Part shown: one piece after another, positions 33,491-45,309 of the stretch
Position numbering within the stretch: the stretch's first letter is position 1
Layout of the letters: each line of letters opens with the position of its first letter
The notes under the pieces: model-generated
Databases searched by the model: none
Seen by the model: the letters and a program-made list of their open reading frames with translations, nothing else
Told to the model about the DNA's origin: nothing
Program-made: the position numbers and the translations under genes
From: Cladorrhinum sp. PSN259
Lineage: Eukaryota > Ascomycota > Sordariomycetes > Sordariales > Podosporaceae
Reading direction: 5' to 3'
DNA length: 64,000 nucleotides
Assembly: GCA_033725935.1 (NCBI GenBank)
Contig: MU867094.1
Span: 186,001 to 250,000, forward strand

Positions 33491-36400
33491 TTTTGCGGTT
33501 GTTTATTTGGTGGTGATGACGATGACGATGATTATGTGTGTGTGTTGAATATGGTGATGTTTATGGTGATACTGACTCTGGAACAATACGGTCGTGACTA
33601 GTTGACATTTCTATGGGAATGTCTTACAAAAAAAGGAATGGCATAAGTTCGGTATGAGGAAGAAGAAAATCAGAAATGAGCATTCAAAAGTGGGCAATGA
33701 TGAACTTCTTAAAGCAGGATGATTTACATCTCTTTCTTCCTTCTCCGCCACCTCGGGTAGACGTATGCATGTATACATGTACACATAGTAGGTGCCTACC
33801 CCACCATGAAAATGACCATGTCAAAGCGGTCCGGGGGGAAAAGAGAATGATGGATGGGACGCGGGGTTTGGGGCGGCCCTGCGGCGATGCGACCTGTTGC
33901 ATCATTGTCAAAAGACTCGAAACAACTTGTTCGAGGCCATTTTCCAAGGGGTAAAGGACTACCATCTGGCCATCTCGGTCGACCAAAAGTGCACGTGTAA
34001 ACCGATTTCGGTCAAAATGCACCCCTAGACCCCTTTACTCTCAACCAATACGCATTCAAACCGACTTGATAGAAGAAGAAAATCTGTAGATCCAAAAGCT
34101 GCGCCAGGAAACATGACGAATATGTTTCGTTGATCTTGCGAGGACTGGTGCGGGAAGCTGACGTCATCACTTTAAATGCCGTGAAGGCACAACGACCGTT
34201 AGCCCCACGTGCTTCACCTTGGTCTTACAGAAAAAGCCACATTCAGGGGCTTTTGCTCAGCCACTGTGGCGCTTGAGACGCGTGGAAGAAAGGGAATATT
34301 CTCTTTGTCAAGGTTGACTATGGCTTTATTATCAGGAAGTTTTATATGCCTTGTCTGATGCTGTGGTAACGGAGGAAAGCGTTATGCCGAAAGGCACGGC
34401 CCGAGATATTACTCCTTTTCTTTGGTAATGCAACACCACTCGGTTCGGAACTTGTCAACAGACATTCTTCCCGTCTTCATTTGTTACTAAAAACAAGTCA
34501 ATTCTCGCGAGGATTCTTGGTATTTACCCGTGCGACCTCTTATCCCCGTTTGTGATTGTAGTGTAAATTGTGTTTCGGAAACATGCCGGAAATCCCCCTT
34601 TCTGGACCACGCTATCCGATGTTACACACTGCCTTACAGATATATCAGCTATCATTTCCGGCAAGACACATATACGCCGCTTTGGTAGTTTTGAGGTAGT
34701 GACACCGTCTTTTTTTTTCTCTCTCTTGGGTCAAGTATTGGGTCTCTTCCTCCCCGCAATTGATACCATGCTGGTTTCTGGTTTCAGCTGGGCCATACTT
34801 GAGGCCAGAACAAGGACTCGGCCGGTAAATGTGGTCTTTAATTGGGGCTTTGGGATTTTCAGCGACTGACGATCATTCATCGGTCCTCAGATCATGTTTC
34901 TTGATTTGTTCGGGGTTTAGGAGAAATGATTACTCTCAAAGTTTAGTTGTTTCGTTTAGATGATCTGGTGATCTGCTCACCACAGATCCGGCTCGCCGTC
35001 TATCGCTCCCCAATAACGCCCTTCTATGGCAATCGCTTCTATGTGCCCGTGTTGAGTTGTGACTTCGGCATCCAGTATCCCCAAATTGAAAGCAATCTCC
35101 GGCCTCAAGGCACATGTTCCGTGTGTTGATCAAAGAGAGCACCTTATCAAGCCCTGTTCCGCCCCTGATCTGATCGACCTTCCAGAACTTCCCTAGGATG
35201 AACATACCTTGAATGGATCTGAGATCATGTTTGCCCTGGGATCTGGCAGATCCGGGCCATGATCCGTTTGCTCCAGTAGCCGCAGGTCTGACGGGTGACC
35301 ACTCCTTCCTTCCACAACAACACCCAAACCGCCGTCCCCCGCCCTCCGCTCCCTCCCGTACCTTCCTTGAGATCAAACAGTGCAGATATCGGTCAACATT
35401 TTGCAACCAGAATCCAGGGATGCTGTCCAAATCCACATACTTCCAGAGTGACAAGACGGCATCCCTGTCTTGGAAGAACACCCTTCACAACTGACTCAAC
35501 CTCAACTCCGCCGCCCACTCTGTTTCAGCTAAAATCAACAGAACACCACCCCGGCACTATTAACGATAGTATTGTCCACTGGAATGTCGTCAAAATAGAA
35601 TCTTGTACGAGAGGTTCTAAAGACATTCATGTTCGAGACATGTTTTGGGAGATCGAGTTTGGGACGGGATACAGTGGGTCTCGGGAGGGATATGCCGGCG
35701 GCACAACCAAGATTCGTGGGATGGATCATCTTCATTTCGACAAGGGCTCCTCGTGGGTGGTGGAGGAGGGCACCCGACGCCAAGATTTTTAAATTCTCAT
35801 AAACTTTTTTTTTCTTTCTGTTTTCTAATCGGCAAACTCGGACAAACGGCGCATTCACATTTCTGACTGCATTTTCGTATTGACAATTGGGCTGTTACAC
35901 GGCATTTGCAGACCGAACTAGTGGTGTCACGCAAATTTCCAATTAAAACTCCATATCAGCCACCACAACATTCCCAAGAGGCGTTCGAGGGCACGGATGA
36001 TTGCATGAACGGGAAAAGCGTCGTTTTGGGGGAACCCTATATTTTGCATCTTGCTTCTTTTTTTCCCGCAGGCCAAGGTGCTTAATCAGACGGCGCGTCC
36101 ATGGTCTGGAGAAACAAGATGCCAAAAAGATATCACCTTTCGACGTGGCCGAAGCTCATCCCAAATGCGGAAACCAAATGCCCGCCTAGAACCTTTGGCG
36201 TTCAATAGTTACAGCTTGGGCCAGCCCCATCATGCCAGAAGCCTCACCAATCGTTCGCCGTGCAGAGTGCGAGCACACCCTCCAAGAGGCACCAAGAGGC
36301 ACCAAGGAGCCGAAGATCCGCTCACCTTTGGCGGGAATCCTCTGCGACCCTCTGCGGCTGGACAGATGGACCACTCGTCAGCCAATCACAACACTTCGCT

Positions 36401-36797
36401 TTCCGTGTCAACGTCCCTTGGCGGTCCCTGAACCCAGAAGTCACATTCATCGCCCCCCATGTCCAAAATACGAAAGACAGGGGGGGCCTTGACATGGGAT
36501 CAGCCCTCCACCAAGAGCTCAGGGGTGGTGACCATCATTCATGCAGCCCTCACGCCTTCTCAGCTCATTTTTTTGTTTTGTTTTCTAGAATACCCTTTTA
36601 CTTCTTCTTCTATTCAAGAACCTCCTGTTCTTCAGAGCCATTACGGTTCCTACACTCGCTTCCATACATACGGCTTCTGGTCTTTTTGATCGGGAACGCC
36701 CTTTCGTTCACTCGTTCTTATCTAAATCTTTTCTGTTTTATAATCTTAATGTTTTAGACAAGAAAAAGCCCGCCTGTGTCTTACATCCTCTCGTACG
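33491..36797. other. Divergent intergenic region, 3.3 kb, no gene recognised
   Basis: Lies between the MARVEL-type gene (minus) and the peroxidase gene (plus), so it holds both promoters. Frames of up to 181 codons occur (for example 35481-34936 on minus) without motifs. The sequence before the peroxidase start is T-rich, then turns C/A-rich near 36760-36797, like a promoter followed by a leader. A perfect TGACGTCA lies at 34159-34166. Confidence 0.5.
34159..34166. promoter_or_regulatory. CRE-like palindrome TGACGTCA
   Basis: Perfect ATF/CREB-type bZIP site about 670 bases upstream of the MARVEL-type gene and 2.6 kb upstream of the peroxidase gene. Fungal Atf1-type stress factors bind such sites. 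A single 8-base match has limited weight. Confidence 0.3.
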
Positions 36798-39700
36798 ATG
36801 AAAACGAGAGCACCCATCTACGCCGGCCTTTTGTCCCTCGCGGCAAAGGTCGGCAGGGCAGACCCGACATGGCCCGCCCCGACCGATCAGATGGAGGAGA
36901 TTGTATTCCAGCTTCAGGGGGTCGGCGGAAGCTTGTTCAGCGATATCATCACCCCTTGCAACAATGCTGCCGCTGGACCTGGGCGGATAACAGCCGCGGA
37001 GTGGCTTCGCACGGGATTCCAGTATGTGTTTTTCGGCCTTTTTCCATTACCGGGAGTGGGATTCTGGAGCGAGGGATAGCATTATGGTGTTGGAGTCGGA
37101 CATTGGAACCGACAGTTACGATCGATTGAGGGTTTGGAGGGGGGGTGTGGAATTGAGGCTTTTCTAACTTGGTCGATGTTTATCAAATACTGACTACGCA
37201 AAACAGTGATATGGCAAGCTTCAACCGCTTCTCAGGCACCGGTGGTCTCGATGGCTCTTTGCAGTTCGAGCTGACCAGAAGCGATAATGTGGGACCTGGC
37301 TTCAAGACAACTCTCCAGTTCTACGCCAACTACGTATCAGCCCGGTCCAGCTTGGCTGATCTAATTGCTGCTGGTGTTTACGCTTCAGTCCGTTCATGCG
37401 GTGGTCCTGTTGTCCCATTGAGACTGGGACGTGTTGATGCGACACGAGCAGTTGCCACAACAGGCCTTACTCCTCAACCAGAGAACTCGGCCCAGGCTTT
37501 CGAGAGATCCTTCAACAACATGGGCTTCAGCGTTGCTGAGATGGTTCAACTGGTAGCTTGCGGCCACACTCTCGGCTCTGTTCACAGCACCGAATTCCCA
37601 AATATCGTGCCTGCCGCAACGGGGCAGATTCCCTTCGACAGCACCGTGGCTGGTTATGACAACAAGATTGCTGTTGAATACGTCGCCAAAAACACAACCA
37701 ACCCCTTGGTTGTTGGCGCGGCTGCCGGTATCGGTCGTAACGCCGACTTCAAGGTGTTCAGCCGTGATAATAACGCGACCATCGCTACGTTGACAGATCC
37801 CGTTTACTTCAGAGACACCTGCCAAGCAGTTCTCGCGAAGATGATCAACGCTGTTCCCAGCACCGTCACTCTCACTGCACCCATTACTCCTTATACCGTC
37901 AAGCCTCAGGACATGCAGTTAACCCTCAACAGTGGTGGAAATACTTTCCTGCTCACCGGCCGAATCCGAGTTCGCACTACCGAGGTTTCCGGGTCTACTA
38001 TCACTAACGTGGTTCTGACCTGGAAGGACAGAAATGGTGGAAACACCTGCGGTTCTCTCAGCCATTGCGCGGTCACTGCTACCATGCAGGGCGTGGCAAC
38101 CGGATTCGATGACACCTTTGCCATGTTCCCCATTGAGGCCACAATTCCTGTGTCTTCAGGTGTCTCCTCCTTCACCATCACCATTAACCGCAACGATGGT
38201 TCCAGTGAATTGTATGACAACAACGGGAACTCTTACCCCTTGTCAGATGCCGTCATTTTGCAAAAGCCCCAGAGCTGCTTGCTCCAGACTTCTGGTCAAC
38301 TTACTGCGACAGCCCTTGTCAGAAACGACATTGGGAATGTCCCGGTTGACCTTGATATTTCGTACCTCGTCCCTCGTGCTGATACCAACAACCCGGTTCC
38401 ATCTGTCAATACCGCCACTGTCGGCATGGCCAAGGGTGACTGTGTTGGTCTGTACACGTTTTACACGGCCAGCTATACCATTGCCGGTGGCCAGAGCTAC
38501 AATGCCAGACTTACTGTCAATGCCGGTGGCTTCACGGATGACTTCAACAAGGCCAGCGCACTCGGTGGCACCTGCAGCGACTTTTCTGGCACCGCTACCT
38601 GCTCCGACGGCACCTCAGCGAGCAGCAGCTCCTCTGTTGTTTCTTCAACGACTTCTTCTCCGGTCTCTAGCTCAAGCAGTACTACCTCTAGCAGCGTTGC
38701 CAGCACCAGCAGTACCGCTAGCAGCACCGCTAGCAGCACCAGCACTGGTATCCCCTCGCCCACCGCCAAGTCTCCCATTGGCGGCTATGTCTTCGTCAAC
38801 TGCAGAACCGAGGGAACAGGCGTCCGTGCCTTGGGAGGTGCCGCTTTCGCTGATGACAACATGACTCTCGAATTATGTGCCTCCAACTGCGCCGGATGGG
38901 ATCAGTGGGGTGTCGAGTACGGAAGGGAGTGCTACTGCGGAAACGCTGTTCACTCCAGCAGCTCCGAGGCTCCTGTTACTGACTGCAACATGGTCTGCGC
39001 CGGGGATGCTTCCGAGTACTGCGGTGCTGGAAATCGCCTCAACGTGTATTCCACAACCGCTACCCGCAGCACATCTGCCACTCCTACTCCCACTGGAACC
39101 CTCGGCCGCAAGGCTACCGTAGGTCCTTTTGAGTATGTTGGATGCCAGACCGAGGCCACCGTTGGCAGAGCGCTATCTGGTAACAGCTACGCCTCTGGCG
39201 ACATGACCCTTGAGTCTTGCGCGGCCTTCTGCAGTGGCTTCACCTACTTTGGAACCGAGTATTCCGCTGAATGTAAAGTTATCTATCTATCCATTACACT
39301 CTTTACCCACGATACTAACAAACTCTAGGCTACTGCGGCAATAGCCTCAACGCAGGCAGCGTACCCGCCACCCAGCCCGACTGCAGCATGCTCTGCGCCG
39401 GCAACCCCCTGGAATATTGTGGCGCCGGCAACAGACTTGAACTCTACAGACTTCCCGGTGGATCCTCTTCTTCAGCAGTAGCCGGCACATCGACCCAAGG
39501 TAATAACCAATAATACCACCATTTTTTCCAACTTTTCGGCATATGCTCCATCCGGATTGGTTAACTAACTTTTTCTCCTTTTTCCAAAAGCAACATCAAC
39601 CCCCATCACAACAACAACATCCACCACCACCACCACCACCGCCGCTCCAACCGGAACCCTTCAACATCAGCCAACCGTCTCCCCATACACTCTAGCAGGC

Positions 39701-40303
39701 TGCTGGACCGAAGGAACAGGCTCCCGCGCCCTAACAGGCAAAGGCACCGCCTCAGCCTCGATGTCCCTGGAATCCTGCGCCGAATTCTGTTCAGAGTTCA
39801 AGTACTTCGGCACCGAATACTCGTCAGAATGCTACTGCGGAAACTCGCTGCACTCGACCTCTGCCAACGTGTCGCTGTCGGACTGCAGCATGACCTGCTC
39901 CGGTAATCCCCTTCAGTACTGCGGAGCGGGCAACAGGCTCAGTGTCTACGAGAGAGATTTGACGGTCACGATTCCGGCTGGACCTACCCAGCCTGAGAGC
40001 GTTACCAGTCCGAATAAAGAGTGGAACTGGTACAAGTGCATGACGGAGGGTAATGGCGTGAGAGCGCTGGGGAGCGAGCAGTGGGCGGATGACGGGATGA
40101 CGCTGGCGAGGTGCGCAGAGTTTTGCGAGGGGTACGAGTACTTTGGTGCGGAATTTGGGAGGGAGTGTTTCTGTGGGGATGCGTTTGGGTTGGGATCAGT
40201 GGAGGCGGGGAGCAAGGACGAGTGCGGGATGACGTGTGCGGGTGATGCGGATGAGTACTGCGGCGCTGGCAATAGGTTGAGTGTTTATAGGGTTGTTGTG
40301 TAA
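36798..40303 (+). CDS. Secreted heme peroxidase with four C-terminal WSC domains
   Basis: Exons 36798-37021, 37207-39272, 39329-39499 and 39591-40303 (introns 185, 56 and 91 nt) give 1057 residues. A signal peptide covers about 1-22. The peroxidase domain (about 23-300) has distal Arg71 and His75 in WLRTGFHDM; the His codon is split by intron 1. Proximal His195 lies in VACGHTLG. This matches the plant/fungal peroxidase superfamily (class II-like or hybrid types). A region of about 300 residues without a clear name follows, then a Ser/Thr-rich linker. Four WSC domains, each with Cys pairs ending in C-G-A-G-N-R-L, lie at about 599-691, 714-803, 854-940 and 964-1057. Thr/Ser linkers separate the first three; the third and fourth are joined by a shorter one. 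No membrane or GPI signal is seen at the end. WSC domains bind glycans, so the enzyme is probably held on cell wall or plant polysaccharide. Confidence 0.88.
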
Positions 40304-43300
40304 GAGGTATTACATAGGGGGGGGGGGGGGGGGGGAGAGGAGCGAGAGAGCAGGTTTGGTATTGTATAGGGAGCGCGAATTCTGTAATTGCGGGTTTGAA
40401 CGGGGGGAGGTTTTTTGTATATACCACGTTTTGACATGTAAATGTTTTTTTTTTTTTTCCAAGGTGATACTTGAACCCCCTGATTGCATTAGTGGAAAAA
40501 AAAATCTTTTCTGGGTGACGTTTTGATGTTTATTTTCTTATGATAACAATAATTTTATGCTCCCTTTTTTCCCCCTGTTGTTTGGGAGGAAGAAGCTGCG
40601 GTTCAAAACACTGGCAGAGTCTGTCTATCTGTCTGACTTGAACTCACACGCGAGAGACAGAGAGGCAGAAAGGCAGAAAGACAGAGAGAGAGAGAGATAT
40701 TCTGCGAAACAGTGTCGGAACTGGAAACAGGCTCGATCAAAGCTTGAGTTTGACAAAAGATATGATTGTGTGAAAAAGAAAAGTAAACTTGACTAATTAC
40801 CTAGATAAGGCTACAACTATTATACCTTGGTTTTTTTTTTACTTTACTTCCTTTCTAAAACAAAACAAATTAGCCAAAAACAAAAACAAAAAATAAATGG
40901 AACTGCCATCCCTAATTACATATAAAATGTACTTGTACCTACCCCTGCAAGGAAGAGTTCGTCAGGGGGTGGTGAGAGAAGGGTGGTGAAGAAGGGGGGG
41001 GAGTATAAAACATATCATTTTACGACAACCATCTGGATATAACAATGGACGGAATATAATGTGTGTTGTACTACTACTTTGTTGGAAGACGAAACATGTG
41101 TGTTATACTTGAAAAGTGTTAAGACGGGATACCAAGTCTAGATACCCAAAACGTCGTGTGTGCACATGTATGTACAGTTATACAGACATTACCAGCTGGG
41201 AGATACCTAGGTAGGTAGTTAGGTAGTGTATAACTTTGTTGATGATGATAGGCTGGGTAGTCTAGAAAGCGTCTTTTTTCTTTTCTTTTTTTAATATGTT
41301 TGTTTGTGTTTGTTTCATCTTCTTTAGTTAGAGAAGGCAGGTAGGTGTTTTTGACCTCTCTTTCTGTTTTAGTTTTTTTTTATCCGTGTACTGACTTTAC
41401 GCGGTGTGTGTGCTGTGAAAAATATCCCCCAAAAAATTGATATGAGCGAGATCAGCCGGCATGTATTAGAGAGCATATGTGGCATGAGATCTCAATTTTG
41501 TGTGTAGATCTGAATGTGCCCAGAAAATATCTTGCTCAATTTCTTCTCCCTCTCGCTTTGGTGTCTTTTTTTCCCTTTCGCTTCAGGCGCAAGCTTTTTG
41601 ATGTTACAGGGCAGTAAATGGTGAAATGTTACATTTGTATGTATGTATGAGCGGGATCTGTGACCACAGTGGGTAGGTTGCATTGCGGAGGGACGGATGT
41701 TTGATATCGGATGCGGGAAGGCACATACACACAGCATTTGCGGGATGGGGATAGTCTCACTGTAACTCCCATCTAAGAGACAGAAAAGATAACAGAGTAC
41801 AACGCGCGCATTGTATGTAGCTCTACCTGTGGATACAAGTACACCGTTCTTTGGTGATATTGCAAATGCCATGCCTATCTTTCTTCATAATGGAAGCGGC
41901 TCAACCTATATGGAATTGAGACGGCTTTCCCCGAGTTTTGCCCGTTCGTTCGGGGATATATCTGAATGCTCCCGATCTAAAATTATAATTACCCGAGTGA
42001 TATGCTGTATCTACAGCAAAATGAACATACGACCGTCACGAGTCACGCCGGCGATTCTTTGTGCGTAAAAGCTACTCGAAAGGATTCGGGAACCACGAGC
42101 CCTCGGAAACGGATCCAAAGCACCTCAAGCACGTTTCCTATCTTGGGAAAGCTTCAATTTCGCAGTGCCGGCGCGCTGATCGTCTGAAGGTCTGTTCTAG
42201 CCTAGTAAGTAGGGGCAAGGTTGGCTCAAGTTCGAATGGCAAGTTCCGTTAGAACCCCATGAGAGGCCTTTTGTGTCGATCTCGGCATAGAGCTTGGGTG
42301 TGTAGATGTCGATGAGATAACACGAATCACGGCCGTGTCATGATTACGTTCATCGAAAGTCGAGCGGTCATAAAACGCAGTATGTATGCACCAGACTGTG
42401 AGGACTTTGAAGGGATTACGTACGTTGGCTGATGCACCATCTGATGTCTGAGTTCGGGTGATACCAGAAGTCTTTTCGTTCCCTTGGGGCATCGTTCAAC
42501 CAAACACCGACCCGTTTTTTCTGTCAGAGGGAACTCTCTGGAGGAGTGGATCGCCCGTGAGGTTAACGACGGCCAAGATAGTTCGCCTCCCACTCCAATA
42601 TATACTAGCAGATGCATAGTACCAGATTTGGCAGTCGATCTTGTGCCATTTCTTATCCTTCGCCTTTCAATGGAATGACGGGCAATTGGTATGGAGGCTG
42701 GGCAAAGACTACCCCTACTGAATCGTGGCGAGATGGTGTCATCGCCATCTAAATAACAAACATGTAAAAAAACCGGGGAAACTGGAGAAGTCTTGCTTGG
42801 TGAGCGTTTCCCAGGTTTTCCCTCAGGCGACCAACCAGAGAGGCGCAGAAAGTGTCTGATAACCATCTGATGATGGCCAAGGCCGTGCAGCTGAATGCAT
42901 ATGGGGCGTCTGCGAACTATCTGACCCCTCATTTTATTCTCCCACATCCTCCCCGCCATTTCGCCTCATTCTCCAGGTTTGCAACTCCCGATCCCGACCG
43001 CCGGGAAAGGATGGAGCCCGCTTGCTGGCAAGGGGGGTCCGTAAAATTATGGAGGAATCCGGGGACAGCTTCGGCGGAGAATCTCGATGGCGCGGAAGAG
43101 TCTGGGGATCATGGATGATCAAAAGGAGGGGGTGGAGAACAATAACAAGAAACAGAGATTTTGAATCACACACAGGTGAAAAAGGGCACGAGTATAATGT
43201 AGTAATGACGGGCCGCCTCTGGACACAGCGATCGCGGATATGGAGTCATCGGAAGAGAGCAAATAGCGCTTGTCTCTGTCGAGAAGTTAGCGACGATGTC

Positions 43301-45309
43301 CTTCGTACTTGGATACACCGCCGTTGTGTTTTGGCGTCTTGTCAGTCCTGTGTTGCTTTCTCCAAGAGAATGGTGAAATGAAGAAAAGGGTGGGGTCATT
43401 GACACTCTGGGAACGCCGAGCCTGCCCAGCACTCCACCTCCCACCGCCCAGTCCGGACCCAAATCCACTTCCAGGTTTTATTACAGGAATATTTCTGGAT
43501 TCCTGACTCGAGAAAAACTATCTAGAACAGACATTTTATTTTGTTTTAGCAGGATAGAATGTCGTCAACACGACAACCAGCTAATAACCTGTTCCTGTCA
43601 TCTGGGTACTGTCAACCCAGGAATCCCCAGGTAATGGAGTGTGGCGATAACACTGGCCTAGCAGACATACGTCTCTGTATGCCTTCTTTCCTCCAAGAAA
43701 CACACAAAAAAGGAAATATAAATGTCAGAAACGATCGCAGTGCAATCCAAATTTTCTGCCGTCAAAACTTGCCAAGATAGGAAACTGCAAGGTGCGTTGT
43801 GTACAAGCGGCAGTCGATCGGCTCGGACCAACGGCCTGCGATGTGATTCGCTGTTCGCCCTTCGCTCTTTTCGCCCGTTTTAAGGACGAGGGGAACCTTT
43901 TCCTTTCGTGTATAATTCAACACCCCTTCCTCACAACCAAAAACCTCAAGGACTTACACTCGCAGATATTGCAAGTGCATACATACAATGCCAATCTTTT
44001 CACCGCAACTGCAGTTTAGTAATTGATTACCATTCCGTGGTCATCGAATGAAACATACCATCACCAAGTTGGTGACATATGCCGTGCCCTGTCTCCGAAG
44101 CTATCCGTCCAGTTTGTTCGACCTGTCCAGGGAGGTTTTGTGTGTCATGAGTGTGTGCGCCTCACCACGCGAGCAACCAGGATTCCAGACCGTCAGTCCA
44201 ATCAAAGACCTCGATCGAACTGGCTGTTCATCTTTTTTGCACGTGCATCTCGCGGCGCGATTGAGCAAACATCGCGCCAAGGGGCCTCATGATTGGCTGC
44301 TCCACAGAAACACGGCCCCACCGTCTGATACCCCTGTTGGAGAGCGGATTTCGGGCGGAATCCATGTGGAGGATTTGCGGGCCCCAATTGACAGTTCTGA
44401 AGTCCAGAGGCGGGTTATAGCTCGAATCGAGCAGTGTGCAGTCGCAGGTGACAGACACATTCTTTCGTGCCTTCCCCAGTTTTCCAGTCCGCAACAATGG
44501 CTTTGCTGGCAGCTGGCCCCTTCGATGGCTCGTGATGCATGTGAGCGTTGAGAGGATCCCCTTTCTAGTTTACGGTGGAGCAGGCGATCGTCTCTCTTTT
44601 CCCCAGCCCAGCCTGATACATCCAAGTCCCTGTGCACAGGACAGACGAACCTTTTTCTGAGATCCCAGGCAATCTGGATACTCGGCAGGAAGAAGTCACG
44701 GCATTTTACCTCGAGGTTTGGGTTTTCAGGGTTCCGATCGCAAGTGCCAGCTCGTCGAATCTGTTTTGTTTCGTGGCGGGAAATATCCAAGCCTGGATAA
44801 AGTATGCGTACATACGTAGCCAGGTACATCTACAAGGTACCACCATCTCGAAGGACAATCGAGGACAAAGACACACACCCCTGTCCCGCGCCTCCCATCC
44901 CCTCCTCTTTTTTTCCCCAGGGTGCTCCATTACGTGTGCCAGGAAGGTGCATGTAAAAAAAAAGAAAGGTAGGTGAAGCAGGCCAGGTACGTAGTTTGCC
45001 TTCAATCTGGGGACTGTCATGAAAAAAAAAAGAATTGGCAGTGGAATATAATAGCGTCTCTTCCGTCCACCTCCCCCTCCCCCACCTCACTTACGTCTTC
45101 TAGTTCCGTGATGGCAATCTCGACTTTAAGCTCGTTCTCTTCACATCATAGCCATTTCATCCATCTATCCCATACTTAGAGATTCATCCATTCAGACATC
45201 CATCCACATGCTCACCCGGACCAGCATCTCGTCGAAACGCTGTCTCCCGTCCCCAACATCGAGCCCTCTTCCGTAACTGTTTACTTTTCTTACCCTCAAC
45301 ACCAACAAA
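40304..45309. other. Intergenic, 5.0 kb, no gene recognised
   Basis: Begins with a 19-base G run (40317-40335) just after the peroxidase stop. The left half is AT-rich with TATG and GTAGG-type short repeats. The largest frame (210 codons on minus, 42959-42327) has no motif and shares its bases with other frames. The last 400 bases are C/T-rich, with A-rich sequence just before the ATG, fitting a promoter and leader for the zinc-cluster gene. Confidence 0.5.
40317..40335. repeat. Poly-G tract, 19 bases
   Basis: Run of 19 G starting 14 bases after the peroxidase stop codon. Confidence 0.85.

Noticed and set aside
34936..35792. Frames of 165-181 codons on both strands before the peroxidase gene
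   Set aside because: Mutually overlapping and without motifs or gene-like composition.
42327..42959. Minus-strand frame of 210 codons in the gap before the zinc-cluster gene
   Set aside because: No recognisable motif and no supporting splice or start context; treated as chance.
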